Below, in pieces: positions 38,322 to 47,239 of a stretch of DNA of 64,000 nucleotides. Under the pieces are notes generated by a model. That model did no database searches. It saw only the letters and a program-made list of their open reading frames with translations, and was not told the origin of the DNA. Position 1 is the first letter of the stretch. Each line of letters begins with the position of its first letter. Made by a program: the position numbers and the translations under genes. The stretch is from Streptomyces massasporeus (GTDB lineage: Bacteria > Actinomycetota > Actinomycetes > Streptomycetales > Streptomycetaceae), in NCBI RefSeq assembly GCF_014648995.1, contig NZ_BMSE01000005.1:124001-188000 (forward strand), written 5' to 3'.

Positions 38322-41300
38322 ATGAACCGCGAACCGGCTTCTCCGCACGGCGAGCAGGACGCGATCGCGATCGTGTCCATGGGCTGCCGCTACCCCGGGG
38401 GCGTCACCACCCCGGACGACCTCTGGCGCCTCGTCGCCGCGCGCGGCGACGCGATCACCGAGTTCCCCGACAACCGCGGCTGGGACCTCGAGGCGACCGG
38501 TGGGCCCACCGCCGACCCAACCGCCTCGTCCAGCACGCGACACGGCGGGTTCCTGCACGACGCGGACCTGTTCGACGCCAAGTTCTTCGGCATCGCACCG
38601 CGTGAGGCGGCCGGCATGGACCCGCAGCAGCGCGTCCTCCTCGAAGTCGCCTGGGAGACCTTCGAACGAGCCGGACTCGGGCGCGAGTCGCTCGCCGGCG
38701 CCGACGTCGGGGTCTTCGTCGGCGCCATGGCGCAGGAGTACGGACCGCGGCTGCACGAGGACAACCAGGGCGCCGGCGGCTACCGCATCACCGGCAGCAC
38801 CCCGAGCGTGGCCTCGGGCCGCATCGCCTACTGGTTCGGGCTGCGCGGCCCCGCCATCACCGTGGACACGGCGTGCTCCTCGTCCCTGGTCGCCCTGCAC
38901 CTGGCAGCGCAGTCGCTGCGTCAGGGGGAGTGCGACATGGCCCTGGCCGGAGGCGTCGCGGTGATGCCCACCCCGGGCATGTTCATCGACTTCAGCGCCC
39001 AGGGCGGCCTCTCCCCGGACGGGCGGTGCAAGTCCTTCTCCGCCGACGCCGACGGCACCGCGTGGTCCGAGGGCGCCGGACTGCTCCTCCTGGAACGCCT
39101 TTCCGACGCGGTCGCCCGGGGCCACCGGGTCCTCGCCGTGATCCGCGGCAGCGCGGTCAACCAGGACGGCGCCAGCAACGGGCTCACCGCCCCGAACATG
39201 ACGGCCCAGCAGGACGTCATCGACCGCGCCCTGCGCGCGGCCGGCCTGCGGGCCGAGGACGTCGACGCCGTCGAGGCGCACGGCACCGGCACCCCTCTCG
39301 GCGACCCCATCGAGGCGCGGGCCCTGGCGGCGGCCTACGGCCGCGAACGCACCGGCGCCTCCCCGCTGTGGCTGGGCTCCCTGAAGTCGAACCTGGGGCA
39401 CACGCAGGCCGCCGCAGGGGTCGGCGGCGTGATCAAGATGGTCCAGGCCCTGCGGGCCGGGGTCCTCCCCGCCACCCTCCACTGCGACCGTCCCAGCCCT
39501 CACGTGGACTGGGAGAACAGCGGCCTCGCCCTGCTCACCGAGGAACGGCCCTGGCCGCGCGGCGAGCGGCCCCGGCGCGCCGCCGTGTCCTCGTTCGGGA
39601 TCAGCGGAACCAACGCCCACCTCGTCCTGGAGGAGGGCGACGCCGAACCCGGACCCGCGAGCGGGCCGGCCGAAGGCCCCTTTGTGTGGCCGTTGTCCGC
39701 TCCCGGCCCGGAGTCCCTTCGCCTGCAGGCGTCCGCGCTGGCCGACTTCCTGACCCGGGCTCCCGGCACCGCCCCGCAGGACGTCGCCCACGTCCTGCGC
39801 GGCCGCACCCGCTTCACCCACCGCGCCGCCGTGGTCGCCGACACGGCACACGACCTTTCCGCCGGGCTCGAACGGCTCGCCCGCGGCGACACCGTCCCGG
39901 CCGTCCCGGGCACCTACCGGTCCCCGACCGTGCTCCGCGGCGAGGCCCGCCGCGACTCCACCGGCCCGGTCTTCGTCTTCCCCGGACAGGGCTCGCAGTG
40001 GCGGGAGATGGGGCTCGCGCTGTGCGAGGAGTCCCAGGTCTTCCGCGACAGCATGGCCGGGTGCGCCGAAGCGCTCCTGCCCTACTGCGGATGGCAGCTC
40101 CAGGACGCGCTGCGCGGGGAGGCGCTCGAGCGGGTGGACGTCGTACAGCCCGCCCTGTTCGCCGTGATGGTGTCGCTGGCGCGGCTGTGGGAGAGCGTCG
40201 GTGTCCGCCCGGCGGCCGTCGTCGGCCACTCCCAGGGCGAGATCGCCGCCGCCCACGTGGCCGGCGCGCTGAGCCTCGCCGACGCCTGCCGGATCGTCGC
40301 CCTGCGCAGCAAGGCCCTGCACACCCTCGCAGGCACCGGCGGCATGGTCTCCGTTCCGCTGGGCGCCGACGAGACCCGGGACCTGCTCCATGCCGTGGAC
40401 GGCGCCGCCGGCGTCGGCGTCGCGGCCCTCAACGGCCCGAGGGCCACCGTCGTCGCCGGGCCCCAGGAGGCGCTCACCACGCTCCTCGCGGAGTGTGCGC
40501 GCAGGGACGTCGACGCCCGCCGCATCGACGTCGACTATGCCTCCCACACCGAGGCCGTCGAGGTCCTCAGGGAACCGCTCGCCCGGCAGCTGACGGGCGT
40601 CCTCCCACGCCCCTCCGCCGTGCCCGTGTACTCCACTCTGGCCGGCGAGGCCGTCGACCCCACGGTCCTGGACGCCTCCTACTGGTACGACAACCTGCGC
40701 GGCACGGTGCGCTTCAGGACCGCGGTGGAACGGCTCGTCGCGCGCAGGCACCGCACGTTCCTGGAGATCAGCCCGCACCCCGTTCTCACCATGGCCCTGA
40801 CCGACATCCTCGACGCCGCCGGGGTGCGGGGCACGGTCATCGGCTCGATCCGCCGGGGGACCGGGCTCAGCCAGTTCCTCTCCTCGGCCGCCGCGGCCCA
40901 CGCCTCCGGCGTTCCAACCGACCTCTCCTCGGTCCAGCCGGAGGGCCGCCGGATCGAGCTGCCGGGCTTCGTCTTCAGCCGCAGCAGGTACTGGGTCACC
41001 GGCGCACCGCCGGCCGGCCCCGCGCATGCGGCCCCCGCCGGTGGGCCCGTGTCCCTGCCGGACGGCCGGGCCGTCCTGTCGGCGGCCTTCGACCCGGCCC
41101 GGCAGCCCTGGCTGACGGATCACGTCGTACGCGACACCGCTCTGGTCCCGGCCACCGCCCTGCTGTCCCTGGCCGCGGAGGCGGGAGGCGCCGTCGGCTG
41201 CCCACGGATCGAGGAGCTGACCGTCGCGCAGCCGCTGCCCGTCCCCGGCCAGGGCGCCGTGGAGGTCCGCGTGATGCTGGAGCCCGCCGACGCGTCGGGC

Positions 41301-44300
41301 CGCCGCGCCGCCTCGGTGCACGGCCGCGCCCCGGACGGGACGACTTGGACCGAGCACGCCACCGCCGTCCTGGCCCCCGCCGAGGGCACCGCCCCCGAGG
41401 CGCCGCCGGGCACGTGGCCGCCGGTGGACGCCGAACCCGTCGAACCGGCCGACGCGTACGACCGGCTGGCCCGGCGCGGCTACCACTACGGTCCGGCTTT
41501 CCGGGGCCTGCGGCGGGCCTGGACGCGCGGGAACGAGACGTACGCCGAGGTGACCCTCGACCAGGACGTGCCCGGCGGCGTGTCCGCCACCGCACACCCT
41601 GCCCTGCTCGACGCCGCCCTGCACGCCGCGCTCCTCGGCGCCGGTGACGACCTGAACGTCCCCTTCACCTGGCGGGACGTCACCTTGCCGCCCTCCACGG
41701 CCCGTACGCTCCGGGTGCGCACGACGGCCGGCGAGACAGGTCTCTCGGTGTTCTGCACGGACGAACAGGGCCGGCCGGCCGCCACGGTGGGCTCGCTCGT
41801 CCTGCGTCCCCTGACCGGCACCACCGGTCAGGACGGCGGCGCCACGAGCCTCGAACTCACCTGGGAGCGGGCGGCCGTGGACGACCTGCCTCCGCTGCCG
41901 GACTGGGCGAGCCTTGCGGCACCCGGCCTGGGAGCCGGGCGTGACTTCCCGGACCTGGAGACACTGCCCACGACGGTCCCGCCCGTCCTCGTCGTCCACC
42001 CGGAGGTGCCGCGGGATGCCGGGGCCGCGCTGCCCGCCACGTCGGAGCGACTGACGGGAGAGGTCACCGACCTGCTCCAGCAGTGGCTCGGCGACGACCG
42101 GTTCACCCGGGCCCGCCTGGCCGTGGTGACACGCCGAGCGCTGGACGTCACCGGGAGCGAAACCCTGCCGGGCCTGGCGGCAGCCGCCGTCGCCGGACTG
42201 GTGAGGGCGGCCCAGGCCGAACACCCGGGCGCCTTCCAACTGGTCGACATCGACGACGACCCGGCCTCCGCGGCCGTCCTGCCCACGGCCCTCGCGCTGG
42301 CGGAGCCCGAGACCGCGATCCGCCAGGGCCGGGTCCACGTACCGAGGCTGCGGCCGGCGACCGACGACGGGCTGCCCGTACCGCGGGGCCACTCCGCCTG
42401 GCGACTCGACGTCACGGCCAAGGGCACCCTGGACAACCTGGCACTGATCCCGCACCCGGAGGCCACCCGGCCCCTCGGCCCGTCGGAGATCCGCGTCGAG
42501 GTGCGGGCGGCGGGCCTCAACTTCCGTGACATCGCGGTGGGTCTGGGGCTGGTCGCCACGGAGAAGACCATGGGCAGCGAGGGCGCCGGCCTGGTCACCG
42601 AGGTCGGTGCCGGCGTCACCCGGGTCGCGCCCGGGGACCGGATCTTCGGTGTCTTCGAACGCTCCCTCGGACCGGTCGCCGTGGCCGACGAACGCATGGT
42701 CCGGCGCGTTCCCGACGGCTGGAGCGACGCACAGGCCGCGAGCGTGCCCATCGTGTTCATCACCGCCTACCAGTGCCTGGTGGACGTCGCCGCCGTCCGG
42801 CCGGGCGAGTCGGTGCTCGTCCACACCGCGACCGGCGGAGTCGGCCTCGCCGCCCTCCAGCTCGCCCGCCATTTCGGCGCCGACGTCTTCACCACCGCGG
42901 GGCCCGCGAAGCACGGCATCCTGCGGGACTGGGGTGTGCCCGGCGACCACATCGCGTCCTCCCGCTCCCTCGCCTTCGAGCACGAGTTCCGGGAGGCGAC
43001 CGCCGGCCGGGGTGTGGACGTCGTCCTCAACTCCCTGGCCAACGAGGCCGTCGACGCCTCACTGCGCCTGCTGGCCCCCGGCGGACGCTTCGCCGAGATG
43101 GGCAAGACGGACATCAGGGACAAGGGCCGGATCCAGGAGCAGTACCCCGGCGTCACCTACCAGGCGTACAACATCCTGGGCGTCGCCCCCGAGCGGATCG
43201 GCGAGGTGCTGGACGAGCTCATCGCCCTCTTCCGCGCCGGGGCCCTGGTCCATCTGCCGCTGCGCACCTGGGACGTCCGCGCGGGGCAGCGGCCGCTGCG
43301 GATGCTCAGCCGGGCCAGGCAGCACGGCAAGCTCGCCCTCAGCATGCCCCGCGCCCTCGACACCGGCCGCCCCGTCCTCGTCACCGGCGGCGCCGACGGC
43401 CTGGGCGCGGTCCTGACCCGCCATCTCGTCACGGCCCACGGCGCCCGCGAGGTCGTGCTGCTCAGCCGCCGCGGGCCCGCCGCGCCCGGAGCCGGCGAAC
43501 TGGTCGCGCAATGCGCCGGGCTGGGCGCCACCGTCCACGTCCTGGCCTGCGACGTCACCGACCGGAACGCACTCGCCAAGGTGATCGCGGAGTACGCCCC
43601 GGGCAGCGTCTTCCACGCCGCGGGCGTGCTCGACGACGGGCTGATCGGCGCGATGACCCCGGCCCGCATGCGCGCGGTGCTGGCGCCCAAGGCGCACGCC
43701 GCCTGGCACCTGCACGAACTCACCCGCGACCTCGACCTGTCGGCCTTCGTGCTGTTCTCCTCCGCCGTCGGGGTCATCGGCGGACCGGGCCAGGCCAACT
43801 ACGCGGCGGCCAACGCCTTCCTCGACTCCCTCGCCCAGCACCGCCGGACCCAGGGGCTGACGGCGACCTCCGTGGCCTGGGGGCTCTGGGAGGACCGCAC
43901 CGGCATGACGGCCCACCTGACGGACACGGACGTGGCCGCCCTGGCCGCCATCGGGATCGCGCCCATGACGACCGAGAGCGCGCTGCGGCTGCTCGACGAG
44001 GCCATGGCGTCGCCGCGGCCCGCGGTGACCGTCTTCCGCCCCGTGCCCGAGCGGATCCGCCCAGGCACCCGTGCCGCCGCCCTCTTCCGCGGGCTGGGGG
44101 AGGCCCCCCGGCCCGGCCCGGCGGCCACGGCCACGGCCACCACGGACAGCGCACCCCGGGCGGATGGCCCCGCGACGGGAAGCCTCGTGGACTTGGTGTG
44201 CGCCCAGGCAGCCGAAGTCCTCGGTTACACCGAGGCCGTGACCGTCGCACCGACGGACTCCTTCAAGGAACTCGGCTTCGACTCGCTGCTCAGCGTGGAC

Positions 44301-44447
44301 CTGCGCAACCGGCTAAACGCGGCCACCGGCCTGCGGATGCCGGCCGAGGCGGTCCTCAACAACCCCACGCCCGAAGCCCTGGCGGCATACATGCGCGCCG
44401 CGAGGACCGGCGAACACCCCGGCACCGCACCGGAGACGACCGTGTGA
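38322..44447 (+). CDS. Type I PKS extender, KS-AT-DH-ER-KR-ACP
   Basis: A 2041-residue complete reducing module without thioesterase. KS about 12-435 (Cys185 in DTACSSS); AT about 552-850 with GHSQGE and YASH (739-742), the methylmalonyl signature; DH about 905-1170 with His934 and Asp1097 (HPALLDAALH) but Asp where the HxxxG Gly is usual; ER about 1385-1680 with HTATGGVG and Val where a Tyr would predict a 2S methyl; KR about 1684-1870 with LDD (B-type) and intact Ser/Tyr/Asn; ACP about 1950-2025, Ser1988. One round on an acetyl primer would give 2-methylbutyryl-ACP. Confidence 0.93.
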   Translation: MNREPASPHGEQDAIAIVSMGCRYPGGVTTPDDLWRLVAARGDAITEFPDNRGWDLEATGGPTADPTASSSTRHGGFLHDADLFDAKFFGIAPREAAGMDPQQRVLLEVAWETFERAGLGRESLAGADVGVFVGAMAQEYGPRLHEDNQGAGGYRITGSTPSVASGRIAYWFGLRGPAITVDTACSSSLVALHLAAQSLRQGECDMALAGGVAVMPTPGMFIDFSAQGGLSPDGRCKSFSADADGTAWSEGAGLLLLERLSDAVARGHRVLAVIRGSAVNQDGASNGLTAPNMTAQQDVIDRALRAAGLRAEDVDAVEAHGTGTPLGDPIEARALAAAYGRERTGASPLWLGSLKSNLGHTQAAAGVGGVIKMVQALRAGVLPATLHCDRPSPHVDWENSGLALLTEERPWPRGERPRRAAVSSFGISGTNAHLVLEEGDAEPGPASGPAEGPFVWPLSAPGPESLRLQASALADFLTRAPGTAPQDVAHVLRGRTRFTHRAAVVADTAHDLSAGLERLARGDTVPAVPGTYRSPTVLRGEARRDSTGPVFVFPGQGSQWREMGLALCEESQVFRDSMAGCAEALLPYCGWQLQDALRGEALERVDVVQPALFAVMVSLARLWESVGVRPAAVVGHSQGEIAAAHVAGALSLADACRIVALRSKALHTLAGTGGMVSVPLGADETRDLLHAVDGAAGVGVAALNGPRATVVAGPQEALTTLLAECARRDVDARRIDVDYASHTEAVEVLREPLARQLTGVLPRPSAVPVYSTLAGEAVDPTVLDASYWYDNLRGTVRFRTAVERLVARRHRTFLEISPHPVLTMALTDILDAAGVRGTVIGSIRRGTGLSQFLSSAAAAHASGVPTDLSSVQPEGRRIELPGFVFSRSRYWVTGAPPAGPAHAAPAGGPVSLPDGRAVLSAAFDPARQPWLTDHVVRDTALVPATALLSLAAEAGGAVGCPRIEELTVAQPLPVPGQGAVEVRVMLEPADASGRRAASVHGRAPDGTTWTEHATAVLAPAEGTAPEAPPGTWPPVDAEPVEPADAYDRLARRGYHYGPAFRGLRRAWTRGNETYAEVTLDQDVPGGVSATAHPALLDAALHAALLGAGDDLNVPFTWRDVTLPPSTARTLRVRTTAGETGLSVFCTDEQGRPAATVGSLVLRPLTGTTGQDGGATSLELTWERAAVDDLPPLPDWASLAAPGLGAGRDFPDLETLPTTVPPVLVVHPEVPRDAGAALPATSERLTGEVTDLLQQWLGDDRFTRARLAVVTRRALDVTGSETLPGLAAAAVAGLVRAAQAEHPGAFQLVDIDDDPASAAVLPTALALAEPETAIRQGRVHVPRLRPATDDGLPVPRGHSAWRLDVTAKGTLDNLALIPHPEATRPLGPSEIRVEVRAAGLNFRDIAVGLGLVATEKTMGSEGAGLVTEVGAGVTRVAPGDRIFGVFERSLGPVAVADERMVRRVPDGWSDAQAASVPIVFITAYQCLVDVAAVRPGESVLVHTATGGVGLAALQLARHFGADVFTTAGPAKHGILRDWGVPGDHIASSRSLAFEHEFREATAGRGVDVVLNSLANEAVDASLRLLAPGGRFAEMGKTDIRDKGRIQEQYPGVTYQAYNILGVAPERIGEVLDELIALFRAGALVHLPLRTWDVRAGQRPLRMLSRARQHGKLALSMPRALDTGRPVLVTGGADGLGAVLTRHLVTAHGAREVVLLSRRGPAAPGAGELVAQCAGLGATVHVLACDVTDRNALAKVIAEYAPGSVFHAAGVLDDGLIGAMTPARMRAVLAPKAHAAWHLHELTRDLDLSAFVLFSSAVGVIGGPGQANYAAANAFLDSLAQHRRTQGLTATSVAWGLWEDRTGMTAHLTDTDVAALAAIGIAPMTTESALRLLDEAMASPRPAVTVFRPVPERIRPGTRAAALFRGLGEAPRPGPAATATATTDSAPRADGPATGSLVDLVCAQAAEVLGYTEAVTVAPTDSFKELGFDSLLSVDLRNRLNAATGLRMPAEAVLNNPTPEALAAYMRAARTGEHPGTAPETTV

Positions 44448-44492
44448 ACCCGCCGCGGAACGCCGGCGCCCGGACCGGCGAGCGACCGTCCC

Positions 44493-44574
44493 CGGCCCCC
44501 ACGCGCTGGCCCCCCCACGCGCCGCCCCCCCACGCGCCGCCCCCCCCCACGCGCCGCCCCCCCCACGCGCGCCG
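44493..44574 (+). repeat. C-rich tandem repeat downstream of the PKS gene
   Basis: Four to five imperfect copies of a roughly 15-17-base unit, CCCCCCACGCGCCGC, with runs of 6-9 C that differ in length between copies. It lies in the 205-bp gap between the PKS stop and the aromatase gene. The strand skew is extreme (mostly C). It may mark replication slippage, an RNA-level signal, or a spot of sequencing uncertainty. Confidence 0.7.
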
Positions 44575-44652
44575 GTCCCCACAGCGCCTGGTCCCACCAC
44601 CCCCGGCCCCCAACGCGCCCGACGACACCCGATGGTGAGGAGAGAGCCCGTC

Positions 44653-45597
44653 ATGAGCGACACCGAGGCGACGCAGGTGACGCACAGGATCGACATCGAG
44701 GCACCGGCGGACGCCGTGTACCGCGTCGTCTCCGATGTGCGCCTGTGGCCGCTGTACTTCCCGCCCACCGTGCGCGCCGAACGGACGCGGGGCGACGACA
44801 GCGACGAACACATCCGTATCTGGGCCGTGGCCCACGGCGAGGTGCGCACCTGGGAGTCCCGGCGCCGCTTGGACCCCGCCGCGCGCAGCGTGCGCTTCGA
44901 ACAGACCAGGCCCGCCGATCCGGTGGCCGCGATGGGCGGCCGCTGGGAGGTCCGGGAACGCGGCGACAAGGCCTGCACGGTGGTCCTCGACCATCACTAC
45001 CGGGCCGTCGGCGACGACCCGGCCGCCCTGGCGCGCATCGCCGAGGCCGTCGAGACCAACAGCGTCTCGGAGCTGGACCACCTGCGCCTGGCGGCCGAGC
45101 GGTCCGGGACCGAGGAGGACCTGTTGCTGGACTTCTCCGACACCGAGGTGATCACCGGTTCGGCCGCCGACGTCTACGGCTTCCTTTACGACGCGGCGAA
45201 GTGGCCGGACCGACTCGGGCACGTCGTCCGGCTGGACCTGCGGGAGAAGGAGCCCGGCCTGCAGTACATGGAGATGGACACCCGCGCACCGGACGGCTCC
45301 GTGCACACCACCGTCTCCGGCCGGGTCTGCTTCCCGCAGCGGCAGATCGTCTACAAGCAGACCAAGCTGCCCCCCGTGCTCCGCGCCCACAACGGCGAGT
45401 GGCTGGTGGAGGACGCCGCCGACGGCACGGTCCGGGTCACCGCCCGCCACCAGGTGCTCCTCGACCCCGAGGGCATCGCCGCCCTTCCCGCGCCCCCCGC
45501 CACCCTCCAGGCCGCCCGGGACGCCGTACAGCACTCCCTGAGCTCCAACAGCCGGGCCACGCTGGCCAGGGCCCGCGCATTCGCCGAATCCCGCTGA
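44653..45597 (+). CDS. Didomain aromatase/cyclase
   Basis: A 314-residue protein made of two SRPBCC/START-like halves (about 1-150 and 160-310), each starting with a helix-grip pattern (IDIEAPADAVYRVVSDVRLWPLYFP, and SAADVYGFLYDAAKWP). Type II PKS didomain ARO/CYCs direct C7-C12 closure and first-ring aromatisation after C9 ketoreduction. This agrees with the ketoreductase at 51425. The ATG at 44653 has GAGGAGAG upstream; an in-frame ATG at 44632 has no good site. Confidence 0.9.
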   Translation: MSDTEATQVTHRIDIEAPADAVYRVVSDVRLWPLYFPPTVRAERTRGDDSDEHIRIWAVAHGEVRTWESRRRLDPAARSVRFEQTRPADPVAAMGGRWEVRERGDKACTVVLDHHYRAVGDDPAALARIAEAVETNSVSELDHLRLAAERSGTEEDLLLDFSDTEVITGSAADVYGFLYDAAKWPDRLGHVVRLDLREKEPGLQYMEMDTRAPDGSVHTTVSGRVCFPQRQIVYKQTKLPPVLRAHNGEWLVEDAADGTVRVTARHQVLLDPEGIAALPAPPATLQAARDAVQHSLSSNSRATLARARAFAESR

Positions 45598-45690
45598 CCG
45601 GATCCGGCCGGATCCGCTCCTACCCACACGGCCCGCCCACGGGATCCGTGCCGCACCCCACCACCCGAGAAACACACCGAGGAGAGCCCC

Positions 45691-45948
45691 ATGGCAGAGC
45701 TGACCATCGACGAACTCAAGGGATTCCTGCTGCGCGCCGTCGGCGAGGACGAAACCATCGACCTGTCCGGCGACATCCTCGACACCCCGCTCGCCGACCT
45801 GGGCTTCGACTCGCTCGCCGTCATCGCCACGACGAGCGCGCTGGAACAGCACTTCCAGGTCAAGCTCGGGGACGACGACGCCTCCGGCCTCGACACGCCC
45901 GGGGACTTCCTCGACATCTTCAACCGCCGCCTGACGCAGGCCGCGTGA
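45691..45948 (+). CDS. Type II PKS acyl carrier protein
   Basis: An 85-residue ACP with the phosphopantetheine Ser41 in DLGFDSLAVI and the acidic helix II typical of aromatic PKS ACPs. It carries the growing poly-beta-keto chain. The start has GAGGAG upstream. It is placed after the aromatase on the plus strand, away from KS-alpha/CLF on the minus strand, which is an unusual split of the minimal PKS. Its stop overlaps the next gene's GTG start (GTGA). Confidence 0.93.
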   Translation: MAELTIDELKGFLLRAVGEDETIDLSGDILDTPLADLGFDSLAVIATTSALEQHFQVKLGDDDASGLDTPGDFLDIFNRRLTQAA

Positions 45949-47156
45949 CGGTGGCCGCGCCCGCTTCGGTGCACCCCGCGTCCCCCGCCACCGGGACGCG
46001 GGCCGCCGACATCCTCGACCGGATACGGACGTTCGTGCACGCCGAGGTCCTCCCGGCGGCGGACCACTTCGACACCCTCCCGCCCGCTCCCACCCCGGCC
46101 TCGGTCCGCCTGGCCGAGGCCGGGCTGGCCAACTGGTGGATCCCCGGCGAGTACGGGGGACCGGGCGTCTCGCTGCGTGACAGCGTGGACATCGTCTCGG
46201 AACTGTCCTACGGAGACGCCGGCTTCGCTTTCGGCTCCTTCCTGTCCGTGCTCGGCACCACCATGCTCCAGCTCTCCGGCGCCGACGACCTGGCCAGGCC
46301 GCACCTGGAGCGTCTGGCCCGGGACGGCGGCGTCCTCGGCATCCTCGCCAGCGAGGAGGAGGCGGGGAGCGAACTCGGGCGCATCACGACGACCTGCCGC
46401 CGCGCCGGGGACAGCGTGGTCGTCACCGGTGACAAGTACTTCTCCACCAACACCGACGCCGCCGACCTGCTGCTGGTCGTCGCCCGGGACGCCGCCGACG
46501 ACGCCGACTTCGGCGTGGTCCTGGTGCCCCGGCACACCGAGGGCGTGGAACTGACCCAGCGCTGGAACATGATCGGCATGCGCGGCTCGGCCACCTACCG
46601 GGTCGGTCTGCGCGACTGTGCCGTACCGGCCGATCACCGCCTGCCCGGGAACGGTCTGCGGCTGCTGGAGATCGGGCTCAACGCCAGCCGCATCCTCATC
46701 GCCGCGACCGCCATCGGCATGGCCCGCCGGGTGCGCGACCTGGCCATGGAGTACGCGGCGTCCAAACGGGTGCACGGCGCGCCGCTCACACGCAACGCGG
46801 TCTTCGCCGGAAAGCTCGGCCAGATCGAGATGCTGATCGACGTGATGCGCAACCAGTGCCGCGCGGCCGCCGAGGAGTTCGACGGCTACCTGGCCGGCGG
46901 CGACGCCGCGGGGGCCCTGTACCGGGTGGGCACGTTGCGCTCCGCGCTGGCCGCGAAGATGTACTGCGGCCAGGCCGGCTGGCAGGTGGCGACCATCGGC
47001 TCCGAGATGTTCGGCGGTCTCGGCTACACCCACGAGCACCCCATCGGGAAGCTGGTCCGCGACCTGCGCTACGTCGGTCTGGTCGAGGGCGGGGACGACG
47101 TGATCCGGGAGCTGCTGTTCACCCGGTACGTCGTTCCGACGGGCAAACGGCGCTGA
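45945..47156 (+). CDS. Acyl-CoA (or acyl-ACP) dehydrogenase
   Basis: A 403-residue flavoprotein of the ACAD fold: N-terminal helices with LAEAGLANWWIPGEYGGPG, the middle beta domain (GILASEEEAGSELG, VVTGDKYFSTN) and the C-terminal domain with MFGGLGYTHEHPIGKLVRDLR. The catalytic Glu is in place as Glu381 in GLVEGGDD, which argues for a true alpha,beta-dehydrogenase rather than the nitrososugar-forming relatives that lack it. Translationally coupled to the ACP, it could oxidise the 2-methylbutyryl-type starter to the tigloyl level. That substrate is inferred. Confidence 0.85.
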   Translation: MTVAAPASVHPASPATGTRAADILDRIRTFVHAEVLPAADHFDTLPPAPTPASVRLAEAGLANWWIPGEYGGPGVSLRDSVDIVSELSYGDAGFAFGSFLSVLGTTMLQLSGADDLARPHLERLARDGGVLGILASEEEAGSELGRITTTCRRAGDSVVVTGDKYFSTNTDAADLLLVVARDAADDADFGVVLVPRHTEGVELTQRWNMIGMRGSATYRVGLRDCAVPADHRLPGNGLRLLEIGLNASRILIAATAIGMARRVRDLAMEYAASKRVHGAPLTRNAVFAGKLGQIEMLIDVMRNQCRAAAEEFDGYLAGGDAAGALYRVGTLRSALAAKMYCGQAGWQVATIGSEMFGGLGYTHEHPIGKLVRDLRYVGLVEGGDDVIRELLFTRYVVPTGKRR

Positions 47157-47190
47157 CCCTCCGGCGCGGGCAGCCGAACACGAGGACCGG

Positions 47191-47236
47191 CACAGGCCTG
47201 GGGCCCGGCTCGTACGAGCCGGGCCCCAGGCCTGTG
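47191..47236. terminator. 46-bp perfect inverted repeat, bidirectional terminator
   Basis: Twenty-three-base arms pair without mismatch around a CGTACG centre, in the 83-bp gap between the convergent dehydrogenase and chain-length-factor stops (47156 and 47240). It is the strongest hairpin in the window. Confidence 0.85.
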
Positions 47237-47239
47237 TGC

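Noticed and set aside
44447..44638. Continuation of the PKS reading frame into a Pro/His/Arg-rich tail
   Set aside because: The PKS ends naturally after the ACP at a TGA; the tail frame only reflects the C-rich repeat.
45945..47156. Nitrososugar-forming amine oxidase (KijD3/DnmZ type)
   Set aside because: The ACAD catalytic Glu is present as Glu381 and the gene is coupled to the ACP, so a true acyl dehydrogenase is preferred; it remains an alternative.
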